Shown here: positions 12,063 through 23,850 of the stretch, one piece after another
How the letters are laid out: every line of letters starts with the position of its first letter
Numbering within the stretch: the first letter of the stretch is position 1
Assembly (NCBI GenBank): GCA_024803745.1
Contig: JANJXV010000099.1
Coordinates: forward strand, 2,852,001-2,916,000
Direction of reading: 5' to 3'
Source of the DNA: Megascapheus bottae
Lineage: Eukaryota > Chordata > Mammalia > Rodentia > Geomyidae
DNA length: 64,000 nucleotides
Notes under the pieces: generated by a model
Told to the model about the DNA's origin: nothing
The model's database searches: none
Seen by the model: the letters and a program-made list of their open reading frames with translations, nothing else
Position numbers and translations under genes: made by a program

Positions 12063-15000
12063 TCCACTCTGTAGGCTTCCTGATTAGTTTACTAGCTATA
12101 TCCGTTGCCATACAAAAGCTCTGCAGTTTAATGCAGTCCCACTTATCCAGCCTTTCTCTGATTTGTTGTGATTCTTGGTCCTTATTAAGAAAGTTTCGAC
12201 CTGTGCCAAGGAGGCCTAGTGTATCTCCTATTCCTTCCTGTAAACTTTTCAGTGTGTCAGCTTTTACCTCCACGTCTTTGATCCATTTGGAGTTAATTCT
12301 AGTGCAAGGGGACAAAGAAGGATCCAACTTTAGTTTTCTGCAGGTGTTTAACCAGTTCTGCCAGCACAACTCGTTGAAGAGGCTATCTTTCTTCCATTCT
12401 ATCTTTTTGGCTCCCTGGTCAAATATTAGGTGGCCATAGGTCTGTGGTTTAATATCTGGGTCCGCAGTTCTACTCCATTGGACTTCAGGCCTGTTCTTGT
12501 GCCAGTACCAAGCTGTTTTGAGAATTATAGCTCTGTAATAGAGCCTTAAGTTTGGAATTGAAATTCCTCCAGCGCTGTTCTTTCTGCTAAGAAGTGTTTT
12601 TGCTATATGGGGTCTTTTATTATTCCATATGAAATTTTGAATTGCCTCTTCTATGTCTTTAAAGAATGACATTGGTATGTTGATGGGCATTACATTGTAT
12701 TTGTAGATAGCCCTTGGCAAGATTGTCATTTTCACAATGTTGATTCTTCCAATCCAGGAGCACGGGAGGTTTTTCCATTTCCTTAGTTCTGCTTTAATTT
12801 CCTTTTTTAGGGTTTTAAAGTTTTAATCTAAACGGTCCTTTACATTCTTAGTTAAGCTAATTGCTAGGTACTTTATTTTCTTTGAGGCTATTGTGAAAGG
12901 ATTTTCTTTCCTGATTATTGCCTCGTTCCTCTCAGTGTTGGCGTAAAGTAAGGCAGTTGATTTGTGAGGGTTGATTTTATGGCCTGCTACCCTTCCAAAG
13001 CTTTGAATCAGCTCAAGGAGCTTGGGAGTAGAGTCTATAGGATTCTTTAAATACAGAATCATGTCATCTACAAAGAGGGATAGTTTTATTTCCTCTTTCC
13101 CTACTTGGATCCCCTTTATGCTTGCTTCTTGCCTTATTGCACTGCGTAGGAATTCTAGTACTATGTTAAAAAGGAGTGGAGAGAGTGGGCATCCTTGTCT
13201 CATTCCTGATTTTAGAGGGAATGGCTTTAGATTTTCACCATTAAGTATAATACTAGCAGTGGGTTTCTCATACACAGCCTTTATTACATTGAGAAATGTT
13301 CCATGGATTCCTAGTTTCTCCACATCTTTTAACATAAAGGGGTTTTGGATCTTGTCAAATGCCTTTTCCGCATCTATTGAGACAATCATGTGATTTTATC
13401 CCTGCTCCTGTTGATGTGTTGAATTATATTAATTGATTTGTGTATGTTGAACCAGCTTTGCCTCCCTGTGATGAATCCAGTTTGATCATAGTGTACATTT
13501 TTTATGATGAGTTGTTGTAGACGGTTGGCCAGTATTTTGTTGAGAAGTTTTGCATCGAGGTTCATCAAAGAAATGGGTCTATAGATCACTTTCTTTGATG
13601 AATCTCTGTCTGGTTTGGGGATGAGGGATATGCTGGCTTCACAGAATCAGTTTAGTAAAGAACCTTCATTTTCAATTTCGTTGAAGAGCTTGAGGAGTAT
13701 TGGTGTGAGCTCTGCTTTGAAGACCTTATAGAATTCAGCTGTGAATCCATCTGGCCCTGGGCTCTTTTTAAGTGGAAGTTGTCTAATTTCCATTTCTATT
13801 TCAGAGCTTGAAATAGGCCTGTTGAGTTGCGATAGCTCTTCTTGGTTCAGTGTGTGTATGTTAATATTGTCTAGGAATTCATCCATTTCTTCTAGATTCT
13901 CAAATTTGTTGGTGTAAAGGTTTGAGAAGTATTCCCTCATGATATTCTGGATCTTGGTAATTTCTGTCGTGATATTACCATTTTCATCTGCGATTTTGTT
14001 TATGTCGATATGCTCTCTTCTTTTTTTGGTAAGATTTGCTAAGGGCTTGTCAATTTTGTTAATTCTTTCAAGAACCAACTCCTTGTTTTGTTGATTCTTT
14101 CTATAGTGTTTTTATTCCAAATCATTTAATTCTGCTTTGATTTTAATAATTTGCTTTCTCCTAATGGGTTTAGGGTTGGTTTGTTGCTCTTTTTCCAGGA
14201 GGTTAAGGTGAGACATTAACTAGTTGGTTTGCCATTTTTCCAACTTGCTGTTGTAGCACTCCGCTCTATAAATTTTCCTCTGAGTACTGCCTTTTTTGTG
14301 TCCCTAAGGAGTTGATATTTGTGTGCTCCTTATTGTTAAATTTCATAAACAGTTGGATATCTGTTCTGATCTCTTCGATTACCCATTGTTTTTGATTCAA
14401 CAATGTGTGGTTCGGTCTCTATGAGTTACAGGGTTTTCTTTGGTGGAGATGTGTGTTCAGCTCCAATTTGATGCCTTTATGGTCTGAGAGTGTGCATGGA
14501 ATAATTTCAGTGTTTCTGAATCTGTCCAGGTTTGCTTTATGGCCTAAGATGTGGTCTATTTTGGAAAATGTTCCATGTGCTGCTGAGAAAAACGTATATT
14601 GTGGTGTTACTGGGTGGAATATTCTGCAGATGTCTGTTAGATCTAGTTGGTCTATATAGTTGTTCAGTTCTAAGGTTTCTCTCTTGAGTTTTTGCCTTGT
14701 TGATCTGTCCATAGGTGAGAGTGGTGTGTTAAACTCACCAACAATCACTGTGTTTCGATCTATGTATGGTTTCAGTGTAAGTAAAGTTTGCTTGATGAAG
14801 TTTGGAGCTCCGGGATTGGGTGTGTAAATATTTAGGATAGTTATGTCTTCCGGGAGGAAAGATCCCTTTAGTAGTATGTAGTAACCTTCTTTGTCTTTTC
14901 TTACTAATTTTAGTTTGAAGTCTATTGTATCTGATATGAGGATGGCAACTCTAGCCTGTTTATGGGGGCAGTTAGCTTGATAGAGTTTATTCCAACCTCT

Positions 15001-15150
15001 CACTTTCAAAAGATGATTGTTTTTGGGTAAGATGTGTCTCTCGAAGTCAGCAGAACGATGGCTCTTGCTTTTTGATCCAACTAGACAACCTATGCCGTTT
15101 AATTGGAGAGTTAAGTCCATTGATATTGAGAGTTAGGATTGAGAGATATT
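12063..15150 (-). pseudogene. L1 ORF2, copy 1
   Basis: Endonuclease/reverse-transcriptase polyprotein of L1, in pieces. The endonuclease has GEFNTPLS in place of the conserved GDFN, KIDHILG and SDHKGIKLEL. A private TAG near 14,419 replaces the Trp codon kept in copies 2-5. The middle segment (14,078-13,647) carries the [19 protein letters not shown] finger and ends at the shared TGA after NEGSLLN. The IT-stop at 13,386 marks the shared one-base frameshift just before [11 protein letters not shown]. The catalytic loop reads FVDD here (FADD in most copies). A stop near 12,823 and the truncation at 12,063 remove the C-terminus. Confidence 0.9.
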
Positions 15151-15214
15151 TATTAGTTCCTACCATTTTTAAAAGCTTTTAGTAGGGCCTGTGTCTTGAC
15201 AGTTCTTGTGGTCC

Positions 15215-16398
15215 TTAGATGGTATGCTGTTTAGGTGACATTTCTTTCCCTATATTGCATTTATTTTGGTTTTCTATGTATAGAGCATCTTTGAGAATTC
15301 TCTGTAGTGTTGGTTTTGTTTCGACATATTGTTGCAGCTTTTCCCTGGAATGGAATGTTTTTATTTTTCCCTCAGTTATGAATGAGAGCTTAGCTGGCTA
15401 CACTATTCTTGGTTGGTAGTTATTTGATATAAGGGCATGACATATATGCTTCCAGTCACTTCGTGCTTGCATGGTCTCTGCTGAGAAATCTGGGGTTATT
15501 CTGATTGGTTTGCCTTTGTAGGTTACTGATCCCTTTTCCCTGGCTGCCTTTAGGATCTTTCCTTTCGTTTCTATTGATCCAGTTCGGATCACAATGTGGC
15601 GGTGGGATGTTCTTTTCTGGTCAGGTCTGTTTGGGGTTCTAAAAGCTTCTCGTATCTGGATGGGCCTGCCCTTCTGGATATTTGGGAAATTCTCTGAGAT
15701 GATTCCCTGAAGTATATTTCCAATACCATTGACCTCTTTCTCCACGCCCTCCTCTGTACCAACTAGCCTTAAATTAGGCTTCCTAATTGTATCTTGGACC
15801 TCCTGAAGCGCTCTCTCATATTTCCTAGATTTGGATTGACTCATTTTCTGTTCTTTATAATACCTAAATTATCTTCAGCCACGGAAATTCTCTCCTCTGC
15901 AATGTCTAACCTGCTATCAAAGCTATCTACTTTATTTTTCATCTCCCTTGCTTGTAATTGCTCACTTTTGATGCCTTGCATCCCTTGTTTTAGATCATGT
16001 ATGGATTTCTTTATCTCCTTGATTTCCTTTTGAGTGGTTAGCTCAGTAGCTTTATTTTCTTTGGACATTTGCTGGAGTTTGGTCACGTTTTTAATTGTGG
16101 ATTCTTTGAATTCATCCATCTTTCTTTGAAAAACCTTTATTATGGCCTCCTTTATGGCTTCTTCTTTTTCACTTAGCACCTTGTTTTTGCTTTCCTCTTG
16201 TTCAGGTATGGCTTCCTCCATTATCTCTTTCTTTATATTTTCACATTTTTCATTAATGATGTTTATCAATTGCATTTGTGTAGCAATTGGAAGACTCTCC
16301 TCTAGGTTTGCCAGTGACTGTTCCATTGTCTGTTTACATTGGGTGGGGGATGTTGTTTCTTGATTTGACATTTTTCTTGAGTTTCTTGTTCTGCCCAT
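15215..16398 (-). pseudogene. L1 ORF1, copy 1 (frameshifted)
   Basis: ORF1 starts at ATG 16,398 (MGRTRNSRKMSNQ). A 4-base deletion relative to copy 0 ends the first 185-codon frame at TGA 15,841. The second frame starts at an overlapping ATG (15,844, an ATGA overlap) and carries the RRM-like and C-terminal domains to TAG at 15,398. In-frame family-like sequence (PAKLSF, then REKLQQYVETKP) continues to a TAA at 15,215. Both lesions are shared by all array copies, so they predate the amplification. Confidence 0.9.
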
Positions 16399-17083
16399 TT
16401 GAAAATGGGAGCAAGATTACTACTAAATACGATTATAGTTTTTCAGATATAACCAACCTAGACCTCTGTCGCTGGCAGACACTAGATGTTCACAAGTTTT
16501 GATTGGTATTATCACTCTTTCTTTTTGTGCACTTACAGACCAGCCTAATACAACCACTGATAAGCGATTTATACCCAAAACAATAAGCCTCTCAATCCAA
16601 TCTCTATTGTCTTTAAGTCCCTCTGAGCCTAGAGAATAATTAACCACCTACATATACAATATTGCTCAACAGCCATCAAGTGTAGATCCGTGCAGTATAA
16701 GGGTTGAAAGACGAGCAGAGGTCCAGAGATAGAAAAAAGATTGGGAGAGGTCAGGGGAGGTGCAAGAGCATTAACGTAGGAGTGTAAGAATATTGTAGTA
16801 ATGAAGAAAAGTTATAGCATAAGGATAACTGACATAAGTTGGTAAGTAGGTAGCATATTTGAGTACAAAGTTTGGAAAGTATTAGAATAAAACTTATGTG
16901 TTGCTGCACGACTAGCTCTTAGCCCAACCAGTGGCCTCACAGTGGACCATGGGATGGATCTGTTTTTCTTGTCTAGGTTGAGGGAAAGGGGTATTTCACA
17001 AGATGCAGAAGCGAAGATTTCAGAAGCAAATGCTGTGAGTGAATTAGCTCGTAAAAAGCATTTTTATTTTCTTTTATCTTTCT

Positions 17084-17276
17084 GCCAGTCTTGGGGCTTG
17101 AATTCAGGGCCTGAGCACTGTCCTCCGGTTTTCTCAAGTCTAGCCCTCTGCCACTTGAGCCACAGTGCCACATCTAGATTTTCTATCTATGTGGTACTGA
17201 GCAATCAAACCCAGATCTTCATGGATGCTAGGCAAGCACTCTACCACTATGCCAAACTCTCAACCCTGACATAGTA
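17084..17276 (-). repeat. IDL-Geo SINE in unit 1
   Basis: Complete inverted dimer with 'cttgaattcagggcctgagc' (right monomer) and 'ggatgctaggcaagcactct' (ID-like monomer). The same insertion is in units 2, 4 and 5 and, inverted, at about 60,345-60,530. It therefore predates the array. Unit 3 lost it by deletion. Confidence 0.9.
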
Positions 17277-17285
17277 ATTATAAAG

Positions 17286-17334
<49 letters not shown>
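17286..17334. repeat. (ATC)n microsatellite, unit 1
   Basis: About 16 perfect TCA/ATC repeats. The homologous tract has about 6 repeats in unit 2 (24,738-24,756), about 9 in unit 4 (38,482-38,509) and a short interrupted form in unit 5 (45,909-45,927). The right-hand inverted copy has almost none. On the minus strand it would encode poly-Asp, which is not a protein. Confidence 0.95.
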
Positions 17335-17532
17335 ATCCAAATATCCTTTCTCCTACAAAGAATGAACACTTAACTGTGTCTAATGCTTTTTTTTTAATTT
17401 CACTAATTCTTCTGTGTTTTTCCCTCTTGCATTTTTTCCACATGACAGCAAAGCTAATCATCAGGAAAAAATTGATTAGGATACAGAAACCTAATAATAT
17501 CCTAGTAGATTGACGTCAAAAATATGTGCAAG

Positions 17533-17730
17533 ATGCCCTGTGTGTTTGACCTAGTGGGAGAGTCCTTGGCTACCAAGCAGTAAGCCTCAGGTTTGATTCC
17601 TCATTACCACATACATAGAAAACGCTGCAAGTGGTGCTGTGGCTCGGTGGGACAGCTAAAGCCTAAAGAAAGCCCAAGAACAATGTTCACACTGTGAGGT
17701 CAAGTCCCAAGACTAGCAAAAACAAAAAAA
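17533..17730 (+). repeat. Second IDL-Geo SINE in unit 1
   Basis: ID-like left monomer ('ggtttgattcctcattacc') and right monomer ('ggtgctgtggctcggtgg') ending in a CAAAAACAAAAA tail. Counterparts sit at about 24,965, 38,710 and 46,135, and inverted at about 59,930-60,110. Confidence 0.88.
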
Positions 17731-18134
17731 ATTCGACAAGGGGCAAAATGCAGGCAGAGAAGGCACTGTGAAGCAAATGTTTTGTAAAGTATGAGGGCAA
17801 TATTGACCCTTAAGTTTGGATCTTACCTAAGAAAGGCTCCTTGAGCCTGAGACCAGACTGGTAGTTGGGCCTAGTGGAAGACATTGGGATTGGACAAATA
17901 AGGTGTGCTGTATACTACATCCACATGTATATTGTGAGACTGAAGGAGAGATTCAGCCTCCAGTATGTCTTTGGTGAGGTCTTTTGTGAGCAAGGATCTT
18001 TGGTCATTGGGCCCTGAAAGGTGACCCTGCCTCCCTCACAATGGAACAGAATATGGAACCCTGGTAACCAAGCCACTGTAACTAACAACCAGCTCAAGCC
18101 AGCTCACTTGGCCTGTGGCTCAGGAGGAAGAAAG

Positions 18135-18301
18135 ATGTTGCTGTGCTGTTGCCAAAGGTCAGGAAACTCGAGTCTCAGGCATGGAAGTTGTGGATGTCTT
18201 ACTCGAAGATGTACATGCTAGATCATTGCCAAGCCACAAATCCAGTATAACAGAACTTTCTCTAAGAAGAAGGCCAGGAAAATCCAGGGCAACCAGATGA
18301 G
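18135..18301 (+). pseudogene. RalGDS-like first coding exon, unit 1 copy
   Basis: Starts ATG, MLLCCCQRSGNSS, and reaches a TGA at 18,219-18,221. The exon-like block ends GATGAG followed by GTAAAT, a plausible donor. The homologous block at 59,354-59,521 (minus) has the same start and donor, and its frame resumes after a stop to read FSRKKARKLQGNSDEV. It lies about 210 bp upstream of a decayed RalGDS REM exon. A short Cys-Cys-rich N-terminus resembles, from memory, rodent RalGDS-like predicted proteins. The array version also has a one-base deletion (ggcaacc) that breaks the frame. Family assignment is inferred mainly from the neighbouring REM exon. Confidence 0.5.
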
Positions 18302-18376
18302 GTAAATTTCTAAGAAGAAATGTATTTGACCCCATCATCCTCCCCACACACTACAACTTTCCTTTTTTTTCATTTT

Positions 18377-18382
18377 TTTATT
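18377..18382 (-). terminator. L1 polyadenylation signal (copy 2)
   Basis: AATAAA on the minus strand, a few bases before the A-rich 3' end of the L1. The same hexamer is at the equivalent place in copies 3, 4 and 5. Confidence 0.8.
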
Positions 18383-18776
18383 GTAATTAGTAAAAGGGTT
18401 AGATGATATTTGCCAGATAGAAGGTGCATTAATTCACATACATTGATACCCTTTCACATGTCTTGGTACCCATTTCCCTCCAACCCCACACCCCCCACCC
18501 GTCTTGGTTTTCCCCCCTTCCCTATCAAATTTCAAATATCCAAATACAAATAAATTCAATATATCAGATAACAAAGTGAGATACTATACCAATATGGGAT
18601 AACCAAGGGACAGCAAGCGAGATGAGAGACAACATAGTACATTAAGGACAACAATCATTCATTATATGGCTTTTGTGTCAATATCCTGGAGGTCCTTTCA
18701 ATTAGCTTCACACTATATGGCCCTATATATGGCCTTTTGCTCTATTGCCAATCTCTGCTAGTAGAGCCCAAGGTTT

Positions 18777-21700
18777 CTAATGATTATGACGAATGAGGGA
18801 AACCACTGAGCCTAAGTTCCTTTGAGTCTGGCTTACTTCACTTAATATGATTTGTTCTAAGTCTTTCCATTTCCTAACAAATGGGGCGATGTCATTCTTT
18901 CTGACAGCAGCATAGAATTCCATTGTGTACAAATACCACAACTTGTTGATCCACTCATCAACTGAGGGACATCTGGGTTGGTTCCATATCTTTGCTATGG
19001 TGAATAGTGCTGCAATGAACATTGTTGTGCTAGTGGGTTTAGTAGGCCCTTGTTTCTGGATTGTTGGGTAAATGCCAAGTACTGGAATTGCTGGGTCATA
19101 GGGGAGTTGTATGTTTAGCGTTTTGAGGCACTGCCGCACTGCTTTCCATAGTGGTTGAACGAGTTTGCACTCCCACCAACAGTGTAGTAGTGATCCCTCC
19201 TGACCACATCCCCTCCAGCATCTGTTGTCATTCGTTTTCCTGATCCTGGCCATTCTAACTGGAGTTAGGTGGAATCTTAGACTTGTTTTGATTTGCATTT
19301 CTTTTATGACCAGAGATGTTGAGCATTTCTTCATGTGTCTATAGGCCATTTTTGTTTCTTCTTCAGAGAAGACTCTCTTTAAGTCTTTGGCCCATTTTGT
19401 AATGGGATGGGTGTTACTTTGGAGGTTAGTTTTGGAGTGATTCAATTTTTTGAGTTGTTGATATATTTTAGATATGAGGCCTTGTTCCGTTGTTTTGGTA
19501 GTGAAGATCTTCTCCCACTCTGTAGTCTTCCTGATTAGTTTACTAGCTATATCCGTTGCCATACAAAAGCTCTGCAGTTTAATGCAGTCCCACTTATCCA
19601 GCCTTTCTCTGATTTGTTGTGATTCTTGGTCCTTATTAAGAAAGTTTCGACCTTTGCCAAGGAGGCCTAGTGTATCTCCTATTCCTTCCTGTAAACTTTT
19701 CAGTGTGTCAGCTTTTACCTCCACGTCTTTGATCCATTTGGAGTTAATTCTAGTGCAAGGTGACAAAGAAGGATCCAACTTTAGTTTTCTGCAGGTGTTT
19801 AACCAGTTCTGCCAGCACAACTTGTTGAAGAGGCTATCTTTCTTCCATTCTATTTTTTTGGCTCCCTGGTCAAAGTTTAGGTGGCCATAGGTCTGTGGTT
19901 TAATATCTGGGTCCGCAGTTCTACTCCATTGGACTTCAGGCCTGTTCTTGTGCCAGTACCAAGCTGTTTTGAGAATTATAGCTCTGTAATAGAGCCTTAA
20001 GTGTGGAATTGAAATTCCTCCAGCGCTGTTCTTTCTGCTAAGAAGTGTTTTTGCTATATGGGGTCTTTTATTATTCCATATGAAATTTTGAATTGCCTCT
20101 TCTATGTCTTTAAAGAATGACATTGGGATGTTGATGGGTATTACATTGAATTTGTAGATAGCCCTTGGCAAGATTGTCATTTTCACAATGTTGATTCTTC
20201 CAATCCAGGAGCATGGGAGGTTTTTCCATTTCCTTAGTTCTGCTTTAATTTCCTTTTTTAGGGTTTTAAAGTTTTCATCTAAACGGTCCTTTACATTCTT
20301 AGTTAAGCTAATTGCTAGGTACTTTAATTTCTTTGAGGCTATTGTGAAAGGATTTTCTTTCCTGATTATTGCCTCGTTCCTCTCAGTGCTGGCGTAAAGT
20401 AAGGCAGTTGATTTGTGAGGGTTGATTTTATGGCCTGCTACCCTTCCAAAGCTTTGAATCAGCTCAAGGAGCTTGGGAGTAGAGTCTATAGGATTCTTTA
20501 AATACAGAATCATGTCATCTGCAAAGAGGGATAGTTTTATTTCCTCTTTCCCTACTTGGATCCCCTTTATGCTTGCTTCTTGCCATATTGCACTGCCTAG
20601 GAATTCTAGTACTATATTAAAAAGGAGTGGAGAGAGTGGGCATCCTTGTCTCGTTCCTGATTTTAGAGGGAATGGCTTTAGATTTTCACCATTAAGTATA
20701 ATACTAGCAGTGGGTTTCTCATACACAGCCTTTATTACATTGAGAAATGTTCCATGGATTCCTAGTTTCTCCACATCTTTTAACATAAAGGGGTTTTGAA
20801 TCTTGTCAAATGCCTTTTCCGCATCTATTGAGACAATCATGTGATTTTATCCCTGCTCCAGTTGATGTGTTGAATTATATTACTTGATTTGTGTATGTTG
20901 AACCAGCTTTGCCTCCCTGTGATGAATCCAGTTTGATCATAGTGTATATTTTTTTTGATGAGTTGTTGTAGACGGTTGGCCAGTATTTTGTTGAGAAGTT
21001 TTGCATCGAGGTTCATCAAAGAAATGGGTCTACAGATCTCTTTCTTTGATGAATCTCTGTCTGGTTTGGGGATGAGGGATATGCTGGCTTCACAGAATCA
21101 GTTTGGTAAAGAATCTTCATTTTCAATTTCGTTGAAGAGCTTGAGGAGTATTGGTGTGAGCTCTGCTTTGAAGACCTTATAGAATTCAGCTGTGAATCCA
21201 TCTGGCCCTGGGCTCTTTTTAAGTGGAAGTTGTCTAATTTCCATTTCTATTTCAGAGCTTGAAATAGGCCTGTTGAGTTGGGTTAGCTCTTCTTGGTTCA
21301 GTGTGTGTATGTTAATATTGTCTAGGAATTCATCCATTTCTTCTAGATTCTCAAATTTGTTGGCGTAAAGGTTTGAGAAGTATTCCCTCATGATATTCTG
21401 GATCTTGGTAATTTCTGTCGTGATATTACCATTTTCATCTGCGATTTTGTTTATTTCGATACGCTCTCTTCTTTTTTTGGTAAGATTTGCTAAGGGCTTG
21501 TCAATTTTGTTAATTCTTTCAAGAACCAACTCCTTGTTTTGTTGATTCTTTCTATAGTTTTTTTATTCCAAATCATTTAATTCTGCTTTGATTTTAATAA
21601 TTTGCTTTCTCCTAATGGGTTTAGGGTTGGTTTGTTGCTCTTTTTCCAGGAGGTTAAGGTGAGACATTAACTAGTTGGTTTGCCATTTTTCCAACTTGCT

Positions 21701-22600
21701 GTTGTAGGCACTCCGCGCTATAAATTTTCCTCAGAGTACTGCCTTTGTTGTGTCCCTAAGGAGTTGATATTTGTGTGCTCCTTATTGTTAAATTTCATAA
21801 ACAGTTGGATATCTGTTCTGATCTCTTCGATTACCCATTGTTTTTGATTCAACAATGTGTGGTTCGGTCTCCATGATTTACAGGGTTTTCTTTGGTGGAG
21901 ATGTGTGTTCAGCTCCAATTTGATGCCTTTATGGTCTGAGAGTGTGCATGGAATAATTTCAGTGTTTCTGAATCTGTCCAGGTTTGCTTTATGGCCTAAG
22001 ATGTGGTCTATTTTGGAAAATGTTCCATGTGCTGCTGAGAAAAACGTATATTGTGGTGTTACTGGGTGGAATATTCTGCAGATGTCTGTTAGATCTAGTT
22101 GGTCTATATAGTTGTTCAGTTCTAAGGTTTCTCTGTTGAGTTTTTGCCTTGTTGATCTGTCCATAGGTGAGAGTGGTGTGTTAAACTCACCAACAATCAC
22201 TGTGTTTCGATCTAAGTATGGTTTCAGTGTAAGTAAAGTTTGCTTGATGAAGTTTGGAGCTCCGGGATTGGGTGTGTAAATATTTAGGATTCTTATGTCT
22301 TCCGGGAGGAAAGATCCCTTTAGTAGTATGTAGTAACCTTCTTTGTCTTTTCTTACTAATTTTAGTTTGAAGTCTATTGTATCTGATATGAGGATGGCAA
22401 CTCTAGCCTGTTTATGGGGGCAGTTAGCTTGATAGAGTTTATTCCAACCTCTCACTTTCAAAAGATGATTGTTTTTGGGTAAGATGTGTCTCTCGAAGTC
22501 AGCAGAACGATGGCTCTTGCTTTTTGATCCAACTAGACAACCTATGCCGTTTAATTGGAGAGTTAAGTCCATTGATATTGAGAGTTAGGATTGAGAGATA
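18777..22600 (-). pseudogene. L1 ORF2, copy 2
   Basis: About 1,270 codon slots, the normal ORF2 length. The endonuclease (22,572-21,718) has the shared TGA near SFC, GEFN in place of GDFN, and a shared frameshift ending it at RQYSEENL. The middle frame (21,529-21,098) ends at the shared TGA after SLPN. A further frame ends IT at 20,837. The last 687 codons (20,840-18,777) are open: [24 protein letters not shown], the FADD catalytic loop (about 20,510), thumb, and the C-terminal cysteine-rich segment with [19 protein letters not shown] motifs are preserved but upstream lesions prevent a complete protein. Confidence 0.92.
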
Positions 22601-22666
22601 TTTATTAGTTCCTACCATTTTTAAAAGCTTTTAGTAGGGCCTGTGTCTTGACAGTTCTTGTGGTCC

Positions 22667-23850
22667 TTAGATGGTATGCTGTTTAGGTGCCATTTCTTTC
22701 CCTATATTGCATTTATTTTGGTTTTCTATGTATAGAGCATCTTTGAGAATTCTCTGTAGTGTTGGTTTTGTTTCGACATATTGTTGCAGCTTTTCCCTGG
22801 AATGGAATGTTTTTATTTTTCCCTCAGTTATGAAAGAGAGCTTAGCTGGCTACAGTATTCTTGGTTGGTAGTTATTTGATATAAGGGCATGACATATATG
22901 CTTCCAGTCACTTCGTGCTTGCATGGTCTCTGCTGAGAAATCTGGGGTTATTCTGATTGGTTTGCCTTTGTAGGTTACGGATCCCTTTTCCCTGGCTGCC
23001 TTTAGGATCTTTCCTTTCGTTTCTATTGATCCAGTTCGGATCACAATGTGGCGGTGGGATGTTCTTTTCTGGTCAGGTCTGTTTGGGGTTCTAAAATCTT
23101 CTCGTATCTGGATGGGCCTGCCCTTCTGGATATTTGGGAAATTCTCTGAGATGATTCCCTGAAGTATATTTCCAATACCATTGACCTCTTTCTCCACGCC
23201 CTCCTCAGTACCAACTAGCCTTAAATTAGGCTTCCTAATTGTATCTTGGACCTCCTGAAGCGCTATCTCATATTTCCTAGATTTGGATTGACTCATTTTC
23301 TGTTCTTTATAATACCTAAATTATCTTCAGCCACGGAAATTCTCTCCTCTGCAATGTCTAACCTGCTATCAAAGCTATCTACTTTATTTTTCATCTCCCT
23401 TGCTCCTAATTGCTCACTTTTGATGCCTTGCATCCCTTGTTTTAGATCATGTATGGATTTCTTTATCTCCTTGATTTCCTTTTGAGTGGTTAGCTCAGTA
23501 GCTTTATTTTCTTTGGACATTTGCTGGAGTTTGGTCACGTTTTTATTTGTGGATTCTTTGAATTCATCCATCTTTCTTTGAGAAACCTTTATTATGGCCT
23601 CCTTTATGGCTTCTTCTTTTTCACTTATCACCTTGTTTTTGCTTTCCTCTTGTTCAGGTATGGCTTCCTCCATTATCTCTTTCTTTATATTTTCACATTT
23701 TTCATTAATGATGTTTATCAATTGCATTTGTGTAGCAATTGGAAGACTCTCCTCTAGGTTTGCCAGTGACTGTTCCATTGTCTGTTTACATTGGGTGGGG
23801 GATGTTGTTTCTTGATTTGACATTTTTCTTGAGTTTCTTGTTCTGCCCAT
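22667..23850 (-). pseudogene. L1 ORF1, copy 2
   Basis: Same structure as copy 1: start MGRTRNSRK, frame 1 ending KNRK-TGA at 23,293, ATGA overlap, second frame to TAG at 22,850, and family-like sequence to 22,667. Private changes include Phe to Ser in KVSQRKMDEF and Ala to Asp in IREDFRTPNR. Confidence 0.9.

Larger units (their letters stand above)
12063..16959 (-). mobile_element. L1 copy 1, 3'-truncated
   Basis: Near-complete L1 of unit 1 lacking about the last 1.16 kb (ORF2 C-terminus and 3' UTR), because it is fused at 12,062/12,063 to copy 0. It includes ORF2 to about 15,150, a spacer, ORF1 (16,398 down to about 15,215) and about 560 bp of 5' UTR-like sequence to 16,959. There it meets the non-L1 segment with no intervening target duplication. 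Confidence 0.92.
16960..18357 (+). repeat. Non-L1 segment of unit 1
   Basis: This segment separates successive L1s. In order it holds an inverted IDL-Geo SINE (about 17,084-17,276), an (ATC)n run (17,286-17,334, about 16 repeats), unique DNA, a + strand IDL-Geo SINE (about 17,533-17,730), unique DNA, and an exon-1-like sequence (18,135-18,301) about 55 bp before the next L1 poly-T. An inverted, diverged, L1-free copy spans 59,275-60,653 and ends at the same two borders. That identifies this as host DNA and not L1 5' UTR. Confidence 0.88.

Noticed and set aside
17228..17461. Minus-strand frame with a poly-Asp run
   Set aside because: Produced by the (ATC)n microsatellite between two SINEs; the tract length varies between units.
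16399..18357. Whole 1.95-kb region read as an unusually long L1 5' UTR
   Set aside because: The part from 16,960 onward exists inverted and without L1 at 59,275-60,653 and contains SINEs and an exon-like block, so it is host DNA. Only about 560 bp next to ORF1 may be 5' UTR.
19474..19890. Plus-strand 138-codon frame repeated in every unit, and similar 66-123-codon plus-strand frames
   Set aside because: Antisense shadows of L1 ORF1/ORF2. They recur because the L1s are repeated and have no independent support.
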